From a virus, in the IMG/VR virus record IMGVR_UViG_3300011114_000270, positions 1-38,942 of that record: 38,942 nt of DNA; one strand, 5' to 3'. Of this stretch, positions 29,196-38,543 are shown piece by piece. The stretch's first letter is position 1. Each line of letters opens with the position of its first letter. Below the pieces are notes generated by a model, which made no database searches, was not told the origin of the DNA, and saw nothing but the letters and a program-made list of their open reading frames with translations. The translations under genes were made by a program, and so were the position numbers.

Positions 29196-31700
29196 CTACT
29201 GCGTCATGGCGTTTTGGTTGGCCGAAGCAAGGGCGTTTGTGGGCTGCTCTTGTCTTGTGACAATTCTCGCAGAAACTGCGCCAGCCTTGCCCCACGATGA
29301 TGGATCAGCCAATGCTTTAAGTGCCTTACTCTTTTCAGCCGCTGGCAAAGTATTAAGCATTTCTAATGCGCTTTTGCCAGACACCATACCTTTTTGCAGT
29401 TCAGCAAATATTTTCTTGTCTAACCTTTTTTCCAAAATGTCCAATGTCAAATTGGCCGCTGTCGTTGCGCGATTTAACAAACTTGGAAATCTTAAACGGA
29501 AAGAATCAGCGCCGATAACTTTTCCAAGTGCTTCTGTACCGGCAGTTGCAGCCTCTTTCATTGCGCCAGCGCGTTCAATGTTAGATGCCAATTTTTCTAA
29601 AGTAGGCATTTTGCTGCCCATCTCTTTAAAAATGTCGTAGTTTCCGGGGCCAAAAATAGCCTCAACGGCGTCTGGGTTGTTTCCGCGAACTAACTTGACG
29701 TATTCATTTGGAGAGTTTTCAAACAACTTTGCCGCTTGTGACGCCATTGCTTTTTGATCAATGGCTTGCATACCTTGAGCGTATGTTTTAAGGTAATCTC
29801 GCCATCCGGTGCCACCAGCTTTTTCAATGGCGTCATCAATCAACGGACGCACTTCCTCAAGCGTTTTGCGCGTTACCTTGGCGCTAATTTTGGGGTCAGT
29901 CTGGCCCAAAATCTGCATAATGCGCTCATTAATGCCTTCTTTGCGAAGGGTGTACAGATCGTGAGCATCAATGACGCCACCACCTTTTTCTGTCAAATTG
30001 GCAATGTCATCTTTGATGGCTTGCAACACTTTAGTCATGTTGGAACTAGCACGAAGCCCAGGCGTTGAAAGTTTGGCGTCAATAGCCGCTGTGATGCCAC
30101 CCGCATCTAATGGGCGCAACCCGTAATCTTCCAAACTGCCAATCTGACGTTCAATAAACCCAGCTTCATTGCGGCGTTGATTGGCAATAGCGGCAAATGT
30201 ATCTGATGTTTGTTTCCACTCTTGAGAACGATCACCAGCCGTTAAAAACCCAGGCTTGCCTTTGGCCGCAATTGCTGCTTGTTGCGCGGCTTCAGTTGCG
30301 GGTGAAATAGTTGCTTGGCCGATACGGGCTGGGCCTGTCACGGTGCCTTGAGTCAAACCTCCAGATAGAGGGGCCAAAACTGGCGCAGGGATACCGCCGC
30401 GCAAAGCATTTACCATGCTGGCTTCACGCTGTTGCAGTTTTGGAGCCAACTGGTTAACGGTCTGTGCGGCCTGATTAGCCGCCTGCAACTCCACATTCCG
30501 CATATCGGCGGTCAGTTGATTCAGCCGTTTTATTGACTGTTCATACGCCGCCCGTGCTTCTGTTTCATTGCCGCCTTCAGCCATGCGTTGCAATTGCGCT
30601 AGGTCATCTGCCGCTTGACGTTTTAGCAAAGCAGATACTTCATCTGTTTTGCTAGTCATCACCCCAAGAGCCTGCCACGCATCTTTTTGAATGCCCGATG
30701 TGGCTTGTGCTGCGGTAATGTCAGAAGGCGAAGCGGTTAATGCCGCACGAATAGCCGCAATCCGATCACCCGCAACATCACGCGCAATCTTGCCTGCGCC
30801 AACTGCGGCCAACTGACCAGTGAAAGCATCTTTGAGAAACCCGGCGCTTTTAGCCAGCACTTTGACTACAGGGGGTGCAACTACGGCCAAACCAGCACCA
30901 GCACCAGCACCAGCACCAATTTCATCTGGGTTAGTGAGCGCCAAAGTTGCGCCGCCAGTCGTTCCACCGGCAAACAATCTTGCGCCAATATCAGCAGCGC
31001 GGGTTGCCAAAGGAATTGCTTGCGGGGCAACGCCAGGGACAACTTTAGGCAGCAGGCCAGAAGTAAAGCCAGACGAGCGCATGGCGTTGACAATTGGGTT
31101 TATCAAACCCGGTGCATATGGAGCTGCTGCCGCCAAAGGACGCGCAATCAAACCACCTATGGGCGCGGTAATGGCGGCTTCAGCCCCAAGTTCACCAGCA
31201 CCCGTTGACATTGGGTACTCTTGCTTGAACGGTGCAACACGCGCTTGTGACTCAGCTTGGCGGCGCTGGGCGTCAGTAATCAGTGCTTGACCGGCGCGTT
31301 GCACTACGTTAGTTGGCCTTTGGCCGGTAACCAAACTAGACAAAGTTTGAGAAGGCGCAAATATGTCGCCAGCGGCCTCAATACCTTTACCAACAAGTTG
31401 CTGCCCACCAAACATGATGTTGCCGCCACCTTTGATAATGCCTTCAGACAATGCCTGAATCGGAGCGCCAATTGAATCAAAAAACCCACGTTCTTTACGC
31501 CCCGTAGGAATGCCGCTAGATGAAACGTCATAGCTTCCCCGTCCTGGGTCGTAGTTTCCTAAATAAGGATCAACAGGGGCGGGGGCAGACATTGACTGCC
31601 GAGCATCTTTATATGCAGCAGCTACAGTGTCAAATTCTGGCGTACCTTTTTTGTCAGCATTTTTGACAATCCATGCTGCGTATTCATCTGCAGTTGCCAT
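29196..31700 (-). CDS. Large internal virion / DNA ejection protein (834 aa)
   Basis: The N-terminus MATADEYAAWIVKNADKKGTPEFDTV is a small module common on phage virion proteins. Two hydrophobic Gly/Ala-rich regions follow (about 85-110 and 175-295), which could enter the host membrane, then long charged helices (about 300-830). In P22 order this is where gp20/gp16 ejection proteins lie. No lysozyme or transglycosylase motif was found. A hexanucleotide repeat near 30891-30917 encodes an Ala-Gly run. Its start overlaps the preceding stop as TAATG. Confidence 0.75.
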   Translation of the reverse strand: MATADEYAAWIVKNADKKGTPEFDTVAAAYKDARQSMSAPAPVDPYLGNYDPGRGSYDVSSSGIPTGRKERGFFDSIGAPIQALSEGIIKGGGNIMFGGQQLVGKGIEAAGDIFAPSQTLSSLVTGQRPTNVVQRAGQALITDAQRRQAESQARVAPFKQEYPMSTGAGELGAEAAITAPIGGLIARPLAAAAPYAPGLINPIVNAMRSSGFTSGLLPKVVPGVAPQAIPLATRAADIGARLFAGGTTGGATLALTNPDEIGAGAGAGAGLAVVAPPVVKVLAKSAGFLKDAFTGQLAAVGAGKIARDVAGDRIAAIRAALTASPSDITAAQATSGIQKDAWQALGVMTSKTDEVSALLKRQAADDLAQLQRMAEGGNETEARAAYEQSIKRLNQLTADMRNVELQAANQAAQTVNQLAPKLQQREASMVNALRGGIPAPVLAPLSGGLTQGTVTGPARIGQATISPATEAAQQAAIAAKGKPGFLTAGDRSQEWKQTSDTFAAIANQRRNEAGFIERQIGSLEDYGLRPLDAGGITAAIDAKLSTPGLRASSNMTKVLQAIKDDIANLTEKGGGVIDAHDLYTLRKEGINERIMQILGQTDPKISAKVTRKTLEEVRPLIDDAIEKAGGTGWRDYLKTYAQGMQAIDQKAMASQAAKLFENSPNEYVKLVRGNNPDAVEAIFGPGNYDIFKEMGSKMPTLEKLASNIERAGAMKEAATAGTEALGKVIGADSFRLRFPSLLNRATTAANLTLDILEKRLDKKIFAELQKGMVSGKSALEMLNTLPAAEKSKALKALADPSSWGKAGAVSARIVTRQEQPTNALASANQNAMTQ

Positions 31701-33091
31701 TAGTTGCCCCCACGAAGTATTGCATCTGCTTGATCGCGAATAGAACCGCCTCCAGCAGGCGCTGGTGCCACACCGTCTGTAGCCATTTCAGGCGATGCAA
31801 ACTGGCCTTTGCGGTCTTTCATTAAACGCAACACAGTTTTGCCTGCCTTTTTTCTAATCTCTCTCGGCAATGTTGGATCAGCTAATTGACCCGCCGCTTG
31901 TTTATATGACGTTGTATCTGCGTTAGATTGTGGGCCTTCAAACCTTGGCACCATTTTTAGCGCCATGTCTGCGATTGGTTGAAGTTCACCAATGGCAATA
32001 GCACCAGGCATAGCTTTACCACCAAATCCAGCAGCAAGGTCTATTAGTCTCCCCGCACCACTGCCGGTAGATTGGTCAATTAACCCGCCATCTTTAGTTG
32101 CATCAGTAAGTTCAATGATGGCGCGGTCAAGGTCTAAATTAAGTTGTTTGCGTTGTAGCGTTGCTTTTTCTGCGGTAGCTGATGGTTTGCCTTTTACGGG
32201 CGCCCCGCCTTCACCGGTAACAGCCCTTGCAACAGGCACACCGCCTGAAGCAAGCCGCGACGGCAACGCGATAAGATTTCCCTGTGCGTCCTGTTGATAT
32301 GTAACGCCCTGCGCCTCTTGAGCCAATCGTTGCTGCGCCACGCTAAGATTGCCTTGTGCAACGCCCAAGTTTTTCCGTGAAACATCCAAAGAACCAGCTT
32401 GAAATGGCGTCATTCCCGCAGCTTGGGCAGGCATAACTTCTTGTTTAAAAGTAGGACTATTTGGGTTGTTATCCACAAAAATTATTTTGCCGTCAGGGCG
32501 TGTAATTTGAGTTGGACTAGGCTTAACAAAATTCAGGGCTGCGATACCTTCTGGATGCGCCGAAACATAACTTTTGATAATTTCCAACCGTTTTGCCGGA
32601 TCTGGAATAGCAGCAAACTGCGTACGCAAATCTTTAGTAGGTATGTTTTGACTGTCAAGCATATCAAACGCGCGGCTTAAACCTTGGTCTGATGGGTCTT
32701 GAAGTGCTGCAATTAAACCAGTTCCAAGTGCTTTGTTTTTTAACGCAAATACTTCTTGGCTAGTTTTTGCAAGCCCAGCTTTTTCTTTTTCAACTTCAAA
32801 TTGTGATTTTTGGATGGCTGGAATAGACGCCCCAGCGTTAGCGCCAGCCAAACTTTTATAGACGCCTGCGTAATTAATTTCGCCCGTTGTAGGATTCATG
32901 TTTGACTGGTAAGCCTGGTTCAAAGCGTTACGGGTAACGTCTTCTTGCTGGGCTTTTGCCATCGTGTATCGGGCAAGTTCATTCTGATTTTGCCCCTGCT
33001 GCAACTGCTGCATCCTGCCATATTGGACAAACGGGTCAATCGGCGCTTGGAACTGAGCGCCTTGAGCAATCATAGAGTTTAGGTCGGCCAT
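31700..33091 (-). CDS. Ejection-type virion protein, P22 gp20-like position (463 aa)
   Basis: ATG 33091 is preferred over a GTG at 33106. The protein is Gln/Ala/Lys-rich and helical (LNSMIAQGAQFQAPIDPFVQYGRMQQLQQGQ), with repeated coils around residues 30-280 and a Gly-rich C-terminus (APAPAGGGSIRDQADAILRGGN). This composition and place are typical of P22 ejection proteins that form the trans-envelope tube. The exact homologue cannot be named. Confidence 0.7.
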   Translation of the reverse strand: MADLNSMIAQGAQFQAPIDPFVQYGRMQQLQQGQNQNELARYTMAKAQQEDVTRNALNQAYQSNMNPTTGEINYAGVYKSLAGANAGASIPAIQKSQFEVEKEKAGLAKTSQEVFALKNKALGTGLIAALQDPSDQGLSRAFDMLDSQNIPTKDLRTQFAAIPDPAKRLEIIKSYVSAHPEGIAALNFVKPSPTQITRPDGKIIFVDNNPNSPTFKQEVMPAQAAGMTPFQAGSLDVSRKNLGVAQGNLSVAQQRLAQEAQGVTYQQDAQGNLIALPSRLASGGVPVARAVTGEGGAPVKGKPSATAEKATLQRKQLNLDLDRAIIELTDATKDGGLIDQSTGSGAGRLIDLAAGFGGKAMPGAIAIGELQPIADMALKMVPRFEGPQSNADTTSYKQAAGQLADPTLPREIRKKAGKTVLRLMKDRKGQFASPEMATDGVAPAPAGGGSIRDQADAILRGGN

Positions 33092-33092
33092 G

Positions 33093-33872
33093 TTAGTAAC
33101 CCCCACCTTCTTGCATTGGAATCATGGTATTGGCGTTGTATGGCATATTGGTGTACTGAGGCGCGTCATACAAACTAGGCCGTCTTTGCGACGCCAGCCA
33201 TCTGTCAAAGTTGCTCTGATTTTGATAGCCGCTTGCCATTGTGCCAAGTGCGTTGTTGAACGTATTGCCCATGCCCAACTGACCTGCGGCAGTGGCTTGA
33301 CCAGCTTGGCCCATCAAGTTACCCGCATTGGTGGCATAGTTTTGACCCGCCGTTGCGGCCTGATTCGTTGCTGTTTGACCTAAACCGGCCATAGCAGCCA
33401 AACGGTTGTAGCCCGTGTCTGAACGCGCCACGTTGGTGTTGTAGCCTGTCAAAGCGCGGTTGTAGGCGTTGCCAAACTCTTGCGAAGCCATGTCTTGAGC
33501 ATTGCGCGCTGCCGCTGTTAACGCGCCACCAGAAAATAAATTTCCGCCAACAGCTTGACGGCGTTTGAGCGCTTTTTCGCTTTCTGCCAATCGGTACTCA
33601 TAACCTGGGTCTAAAACCAGGTCACCAGCGCCAAACTTAAACGCTGCGGGTTGCGCGAACGCGCCGCCTTGCATCTGTGCCAACGCATTGGTTCCTGCCT
33701 GCTGCCACGGTTGCCGCAACGCAAGTTCTTGTGCTAGTTGCCGGTCTTGCAGTTCAATAGCGCGATTGGCAGCGTTCGCTGAAGTGCTGGCAGCAGCCTG
33801 CTGGCCTTGCGAACTGATTAGCCCACCTAAAAGTGACGCGCCAGCGGGGATTCCAATTTCTGGACTAGGCAT
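33093..33872 (-). CDS. Ejection-type virion protein, P22 gp7-like position (259 aa)
   Basis: ATG 33872 with GGAG and seven bases spacing is chosen over the long upstream start. The protein is Ala/Gly/Asn/Gln-rich. It contains an N-terminal Gly/Ala hydrophobic helix (GIPAGASLLGGLISSQGQQAA), the segment LDPGYEYRLAESEKALKRRQA typical of short-tailed phage internal proteins, and repeated A-x-A-G-Q stretches. It overlaps the upstream gene by eight bases. Probably the first of the ejection set. Confidence 0.75.
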   Translation of the reverse strand: MPSPEIGIPAGASLLGGLISSQGQQAAASTSANAANRAIELQDRQLAQELALRQPWQQAGTNALAQMQGGAFAQPAAFKFGAGDLVLDPGYEYRLAESEKALKRRQAVGGNLFSGGALTAAARNAQDMASQEFGNAYNRALTGYNTNVARSDTGYNRLAAMAGLGQTATNQAATAGQNYATNAGNLMGQAGQATAAGQLGMGNTFNNALGTMASGYQNQSNFDRWLASQRRPSLYDAPQYTNMPYNANTMIPMQEGGGY

Positions 33873-34320
33873 CTTCAAACTCCTCAAAAGCGTAGAACTC
33901 GCGGATTTCGCGAGACACCTTACGCATATGCTCAAAACCACCAATCAAAAAGGCAGTGGCGATATGTATTTCAATCCCAAAATTGCGGATGTGAAATGCT
34001 AAATTTCGCAAGTGCTTTTTGTCACTTTTGCACATCTCATTTGCGTCATGGAACCCATTGATTGACGCCATGATCAAAGGCTGGTAATAGGCGTAGTTTG
34101 CCACAAACCAGCGGTTAGCAGGCAATACAAACATCAGCGATAAAAACGCCCGATTGATGTGTTCGTCTAAGATTGGAACATCCTTGTCAATCAGATCGTC
34201 CCACAACTCAACTGCGTCAAAAAAGCAGCCCACAAATTCAATGGCTTCTTGATGGCCTAAAAACCAACGCTGCTTATTGGCTTTGCTATCCTCTTGCCAT
34301 TGGGTGGACATAATGGGCAT
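33865..34320 (-). CDS. Conserved helical phage protein (151 aa)
   Basis: Starts at ATG 34320 with GGAG six bases ahead. The sequence is rich in aromatic and charged residues (FVGCFFDAVELWDDLIDKDVPILDEHINRAF), entirely helical, with no signal peptide. It resembles uncharacterised proteins that sit between the fibre and ejection genes of freshwater phages. P22 gp14 occupies this place in the P22 order, but there is no visible similarity. Role unknown. Confidence 0.65.
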   Translation of the reverse strand: MPIMSTQWQEDSKANKQRWFLGHQEAIEFVGCFFDAVELWDDLIDKDVPILDEHINRAFLSLMFVLPANRWFVANYAYYQPLIMASINGFHDANEMCKSDKKHLRNLAFHIRNFGIEIHIATAFLIGGFEHMRKVSREIREFYAFEEFEDA

Positions 34321-34323
34321 CTG

Positions 34324-35799
34324 TTACTCCAGCAACAAATTGTTGTTAGAAGCAGCCTGCATAATGACCCAATTGGTGCCATCAGAGACTAATGTAGCCC
34401 AATTCCCAACCACTCCCAAAAGGATAGCAGTTCCAGCTGTAGTGCTGTCAATTGGCACGACATTGCTAGATGCCGAGTTTACCAATTGCGCCTGCATATT
34501 TTTGACCGTGATATATCGACCTGTCCAACTTGAGGCAGCAGGGAATGTCAGCGTCATGGCCGAGCCGCTTTTGTTGTTGATGATCCAGGTGTCAGTGCCT
34601 GTAATCGTGTAATCCGCAGTCTTGGTCAAGACGGTAGACAACGGAACATAGTCAGTGTTAGCCACTGCTGCTGAGATAGCCGTGCCATTGCCCTTGAGAA
34701 GCCCTGTGACGCTTGTTGTCAGGGTAATAGCAGGCGTTGTAGTGGCAGTAGCTACAGTACCTGCAAAGCCGTTTGCCGAGACAACAGATACGCTTGTGAC
34801 CGATCCAGAACCCTTGTTGTTAAACGTTGTCCAATCAGTTGAGGTTAGGTAGCCATTAACGCTGGTGGTCGCCGCTGCCATGCTGATGGCTGGGGTTGCG
34901 CCGCCAGATGAAACAACAGGCGCTGTGCCGGTGACAGATGTAACCGTACCGCCAGAGCCAGTGGCCGACAATGTGCCGCCAGCAAAAGAAACACCTGAAC
35001 CAATGGTGACGTTGCTGAACCCGCCGCTGCCGTCGCCGTACAGTATGGACGTTCCGCTGGTTGCCGGTGCATAGTCTGTGCCGCTAGTAGCTGCGCTGAT
35101 GGCTGTACCGTTGCCTTTTAAAATGCCCGTAATGCTGGTGGATAGGGTGATTGCAGGTGTAGCGCCACTCGTTACAGTTCCTGCTAGGCCATTGCTGGAC
35201 GTAACGCTGATTGAGGTTACGTAAGTTCCAGCAGGCTGCTTGTTGTTAAACGTTGTCCAATCAGTTGAACTTAACGCACCTCGATTTGTCGCTGATGCTG
35301 TAGGAACGTTCAGCGTAATGACCGGAGTGGTTGTGCTATTGACAACAGTGGAACTTAGATCAGTCCCCGTTGTTCCCAAGGTCAGCGCGGCCACAGATGT
35401 GACTGTACCTACATACTGATCGTTGCTGGTGATCGTGAAGTTTGGGTAAGTTCCAGTGACAACCGTTGTGCCTGCGCCCGTCAGCACTACCGTCAAGTCG
35501 GGCAGGCTGTTGGTTACCGTAATAGTGCCCAAACCGTTGGTCACGGTAATGCCGGTGCTGGCCGTCAACGTGTTGAGAGAATAGCCGGTTCCGTTGCCAA
35601 TCAGCAGTTGGCCGTTGGTTGGGATAGTGCCTAAACCCGTGCCGCCGTTAATGACCGGTGTAATCGCTAAACCGCCGCCCGTGATTGTGTAAATGTTGTT
35701 GAACCAAAGGAACCACTCCATTGACACAGCGCCCGTCTTCCCATTGATTAACGGGACGCGAGGCGCCGGGATCTGAGTAATGTTGACGCCAGTTGCCAC
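34324..35799 (-). CDS. Repeat-built fibre protein (491 aa) in the tail-needle position
   Basis: The protein is Thr/Ser/Gly/Val-rich and built of repeated beta modules. One unit of about 142 aa occurs twice, marked by STDWTTFNNK and by TGxLKGNGTAISAA...TDYxP. The first 60 residues (MEWFLWFNNIYTITGG) probably attach to the tail. The C-terminal domain (YITVKNMQAQLVNSASSNVVPID) is a trimer-tip type. It occupies the place of the P22 tail needle gp26 but is far longer and not coiled-coil, so it may be a plug or fibre. Confidence 0.75.
   Translation of the reverse strand: MATGVNITQIPAPRVPLINGKTGAVSMEWFLWFNNIYTITGGGLAITPVINGGTGLGTIPTNGQLLIGNGTGYSLNTLTASTGITVTNGLGTITVTNSLPDLTVVLTGAGTTVVTGTYPNFTITSNDQYVGTVTSVAALTLGTTGTDLSSTVVNSTTTPVITLNVPTASATNRGALSSTDWTTFNNKQPAGTYVTSISVTSSNGLAGTVTSGATPAITLSTSITGILKGNGTAISAATSGTDYAPATSGTSILYGDGSGGFSNVTIGSGVSFAGGTLSATGSGGTVTSVTGTAPVVSSGGATPAISMAAATTSVNGYLTSTDWTTFNNKGSGSVTSVSVVSANGFAGTVATATTTPAITLTTSVTGLLKGNGTAISAAVANTDYVPLSTVLTKTADYTITGTDTWIINNKSGSAMTLTFPAASSWTGRYITVKNMQAQLVNSASSNVVPIDSTTAGTAILLGVVGNWATLVSDGTNWVIMQAASNNNLLLE
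34813..34842. repeat. 30-bp direct repeat within the fibre gene, copy 1
   Basis: Identical to 35239-35268, 426 bases apart (142 codons). It encodes the STDWTTFNNK segment. It marks an in-frame duplication of the fibre module. Confidence 0.9.
35239..35268. repeat. 30-bp direct repeat within the fibre gene, copy 2
   Basis: Second exact copy of the fibre-gene repeat; see 34813-34842. Confidence 0.9.
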
Positions 35800-35800
35800 A

Positions 35801-37243
35801 TCAGTCCTTTGATGGACTTAACACCAACTCAGCACCCATGATGCTTACCTTTATTGGGTCAGTACCGCTAATTTCATATACCCGATCACGCAACTTGAGC
35901 GTCATGCCCAACCGACGCCAAAAAGTACGGTAGCCGTACTCGCCAATCTTGCCCATGCTGGCCCAATGCTCGTTTGACCAAGTGTGACCACCATCGTCCG
36001 ACCACCGCAGCATACATTGCGGGTCAGAGCCTTGGCCGTCGTTCAGCCCTGCGCCCATTTCAGCATTAAGTTGCAGGGTATGGTGGGCCGTGCGCTTAAA
36101 GTTATTCTGACCTGGCGGCAGCGCCCTCCACGAACGCAGCCACTTTTGAACCCCGCCGTTGTCAGCGTAAACGTCTAGGTTGAACTTGTAGATGTTGCCA
36201 TTCTCAAAGTCGCCAACAATGATGTTGCCGCCAAAGTTGCATTGGCAATTGCTGCGGTGCCGCATAAACTGACCATTATCAAACCCGGCTCGTTCGTGCC
36301 ATGCCTCAGTAGCCACATCGTAGACCCAAGTGGCGTTGCCTGATGGAAAGTTCAGCACGTAGAAAGCGTGGCCTTCCTGCTGGTAGGTATACGCCACGGC
36401 GTCCGAAATGTTGCCGTATTGGGCAATAGCGTACTCAACGGCGTGAGTAGAAACCCGAGTTCCGGTGTAGCCGTTGGCGCGGTAAACAATGCCCTGCCCA
36501 CGGGCGTCTGTGCCCAGCCAGAACAAGCCGTTGTCCAATTTGGCTATGGAGTACGCAGATATGCAGCCAATCTCATTGAACGCGCCTTGAATGCGCGTCA
36601 AGGGGAAATCAACAGCGCCTGAGTCATACCAAACCTCTACCGAATCGGTGCCAAACACCCATAGCTGCCGGTGATCAGAGATAAGCCCAACTACGCCATC
36701 TGGCGAACCTTCAGCAGATGCAAAGTCCAACGGCTCAACTGAAGTTCCATCCAGCAGTTGCGACACCCAGATGATTTGGCTATCGGGCTGGTTGAAGACA
36801 AAGTAGCCGTCAAGGTACGCCACCGTCACAGCGCCAGCAAAGTCTGGATCTGTAATCTGCGCGAATACGTTGGTGGTTTCGTTGTAAATGTAGCCGTCAG
36901 GATTGCAGGCAAAGAAGATCTGAGTGCCGTTGTCCGCAATGGATACCGGGCCGGTGCCTGACACCGTACCAAGCAAAGTCGGTGTAGCCGTCAGGCCAGT
37001 CAGTTTATACACTTGCTGGCCCGACACCACGTAGAAGTCGCTGCCGTTGGTTTGGTGCGCCCACAGCGCCCGGATGGGGCCGGTGCCTACAGATTGCAGG
37101 AACTCCAGCCCTGGCGCACGGTTCAGAAAGCCAGCCTCTAAGCCACCAGCAGGAATGGCTTCAGGGAACAGGTTGACCATCCTGTTGTCCGCAGCGTTAA
37201 CGCTACGCGCAACATAGGCGCTGCCAAGGATTGGCGTGTGCAT
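35801..37243 (-). CDS. P22 gp10-like tail hub / DNA-stabilisation protein
   Basis: The 480-aa protein (P22 gp10 is 472 aa) closes the head and builds the tail tube base. It starts LGSAYVARSVNAADNRMVNLFPE, a family hallmark. A beta-propeller-like body with repeated GxxxxYxxxG blades follows (SDFYVVSGQQVYKLTG, RQLWVFGTDSVEVWYDSG, WLGTDARGQGIVYRANG), and then a C-terminal WRRLGM domain. It lies just downstream of the gp4-like gene, as in P22, although a homing endonuclease now separates them. Confidence 0.88.
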   Translation of the reverse strand: MHTPILGSAYVARSVNAADNRMVNLFPEAIPAGGLEAGFLNRAPGLEFLQSVGTGPIRALWAHQTNGSDFYVVSGQQVYKLTGLTATPTLLGTVSGTGPVSIADNGTQIFFACNPDGYIYNETTNVFAQITDPDFAGAVTVAYLDGYFVFNQPDSQIIWVSQLLDGTSVEPLDFASAEGSPDGVVGLISDHRQLWVFGTDSVEVWYDSGAVDFPLTRIQGAFNEIGCISAYSIAKLDNGLFWLGTDARGQGIVYRANGYTGTRVSTHAVEYAIAQYGNISDAVAYTYQQEGHAFYVLNFPSGNATWVYDVATEAWHERAGFDNGQFMRHRSNCQCNFGGNIIVGDFENGNIYKFNLDVYADNGGVQKWLRSWRALPPGQNNFKRTAHHTLQLNAEMGAGLNDGQGSDPQCMLRWSDDGGHTWSNEHWASMGKIGEYGYRTFWRRLGMTLKLRDRVYEISGTDPIKVSIMGAELVLSPSKD

Positions 37244-37245
37244 TA

Positions 37246-37254
37246 TGCTATACT
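37246..37254 (+). promoter_or_regulatory. Extended -10 promoter candidate of the homing endonuclease
   Basis: TGC-TATACT is one base off the extended -10 consensus. It lies 27 bases upstream of the plus-strand endonuclease ATG and three bases from the start of the minus-strand gp10-like gene. No good -35 was found, which extended -10 promoters do not require. Confidence 0.5.
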
Positions 37255-37281
37255 CCTATTTAACTTAACTAGAGGTACAGT

Positions 37282-37815
37282 ATGGAAATATGGAAGCCTG
37301 TTTTTGGCTACGAAAATCTTTACGAAATTAGTAATCTTGCCAACGTGCGTCGTGTTGGTAGGGCTAAAAAACTTGATGCCGCAAAAATTCCCGTTGCAAA
37401 ACAAATGTTTGAAAACGGCGCGTTTCTTCGCGAAGTTGCAGAATTTCTTGGCACTAGCAACGCCACTGCCAGCATGATTAAAAATGGAAAAACTTGGAAA
37501 GGCGATGCTGCGTACAGAAAAGTTAAAACTTCTGCTGGTTCCGATCACTATTTGCGTTTTGCTGCGTGTAAAAATGGCAAATACACCAAAGTTGGGGTTC
37601 ACAGAGCTTTGTGGGAAGCCTTTGTTGGTCCTATTGAAGGTCGATTGGAAATAAACCATAAAGACCTTAACCGAGTCAATAACTGCCTTGACAATTTGGA
37701 ACTGCTTACACATCAACAAAATATTCAACACGCGCATAATATTTATCGGCAAGAACGAACGCATCTTCCCAAAGGCCAACGTAGCGGCCCTTTTGGTAGA
37801 TTTGATAACCGCTAA
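37282..37815 (+). CDS. NUMOD4/HNH homing endonuclease
   Basis: The 177-aa protein begins with a NUMOD4 DNA-binding domain (MEIWKPVFGYENLYEISNLANVR). A helix-turn-helix-like segment follows (AKQMFENGAFLREVAEFLGTSNATASMIKNG, about residues 39-69), then a HNH_3 nuclease (HRALWEAF...LEINHKDLNRVNNCLDNLELLTHQQNIQHA). It is the only plus-strand gene among the virion genes, is A+T-rich, and sits neatly between gp4- and gp10-like genes. These are signs of a mobile insertion. AGAGGT precedes the ATG. Confidence 0.92.
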   Translation: MEIWKPVFGYENLYEISNLANVRRVGRAKKLDAAKIPVAKQMFENGAFLREVAEFLGTSNATASMIKNGKTWKGDAAYRKVKTSAGSDHYLRFAACKNGKYTKVGVHRALWEAFVGPIEGRLEINHKDLNRVNNCLDNLELLTHQQNIQHAHNIYRQERTHLPKGQRSGPFGRFDNR

Positions 37816-37826
37816 GTTAAACATAC

Positions 37827-38543
37827 TTAGAAGTTGCCACTATAAATATTATATCTTTGGCGATTTGCCACGATGCCGTAAGGCATAGCCATCACATCAT
37901 CTGGGTTGTTGATGCGCTTGAGGTTGCGTTTGCTGGTCATGGCAATGCGCTGAACTTGTGGACTTGGCTCGACGCCAAACTCGGCGGCAATCTCACAAGC
38001 CAAATTGAACCTAAAGGCTCGCAGGTAGCCTGGCGGGAACGACAGCGTAGTCGCCAAAGTTGCCGGTTGATGCAGTTCTTCAACCGAAATAAAGTGCCAT
38101 TCCAACGGGCGCAAAGGCACTGGATATACGTACATCTCAATGTCGGGATACGACATATTGATCCACAGCACTTGTGGGTACGTTGAGGTAACCGTTTTGA
38201 CAGCAATACCATCGTATTGCTGCTGATTGATGATCTTGATGCCGTAGCTGACGTTGGTGGCAGCATCCCTAAAGTAGGTAGCATCGTCAATCAAAACCGG
38301 CCTATTGCCGACAAAATCACCAGATGGGCCTAGCGTTCTGCTCTTAATACTGGCAGGCCAAGTAAACACCTGATCCTGAGTGCTGAACACTGACAATCGC
38401 TCAGTGTTCCATGAGTCAATCATCTGGTTGAGCGCCGCCAGCGCGTCTTCAGATGCTGCCGCTGAAGGTGTCTCACCCTCTGCCAGCATCCCAATCAGGC
38501 GCATGGCCCCGTTAATCTGGTCGCCAGCAGATGTGGTACTCAT
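37827..38543 (-). CDS. P22 gp4-like tail accessory / head-completion protein
   Basis: The 238-aa protein begins with a helical domain (GDQINGAMRLIGMLAEGETPSAAASEDALAALNQMIDSWN) that matches the gp4-type neck factors binding to portal. A beta-containing middle follows (VYPVPLRPLEWHF) and a helical C-terminus. P22 gp4 is shorter (166 aa) and has muramidase activity; no catalytic motif is evident here. The order coat, small genes, gp4, gp10 supports the role. Confidence 0.85.
   Translation of the reverse strand: MSTTSAGDQINGAMRLIGMLAEGETPSAAASEDALAALNQMIDSWNTERLSVFSTQDQVFTWPASIKSRTLGPSGDFVGNRPVLIDDATYFRDAATNVSYGIKIINQQQYDGIAVKTVTSTYPQVLWINMSYPDIEMYVYPVPLRPLEWHFISVEELHQPATLATTLSFPPGYLRAFRFNLACEIAAEFGVEPSPQVQRIAMTSKRNLKRINNPDDVMAMPYGIVANRQRYNIYSGNF

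Noticed and set aside
29188-29295. N-terminal extension of the 265-aa ejection-type protein (Cys/His-rich start)
   Set aside because: It overlaps the end of the 834-aa gene, and the internal ATG at 29187 has the proper ribosome-binding site.
30891-30917. ACCAGC hexanucleotide repeat (about 4.5 copies)
   Set aside because: In frame and coding for Ala-Gly inside a flexible region; no evidence of a role beyond coding.
37243-37824. Minus-strand 193-aa open frame opposite the homing endonuclease
   Set aside because: The plus-strand frame has clear NUMOD4 and HNH motifs; the opposite frame has none.
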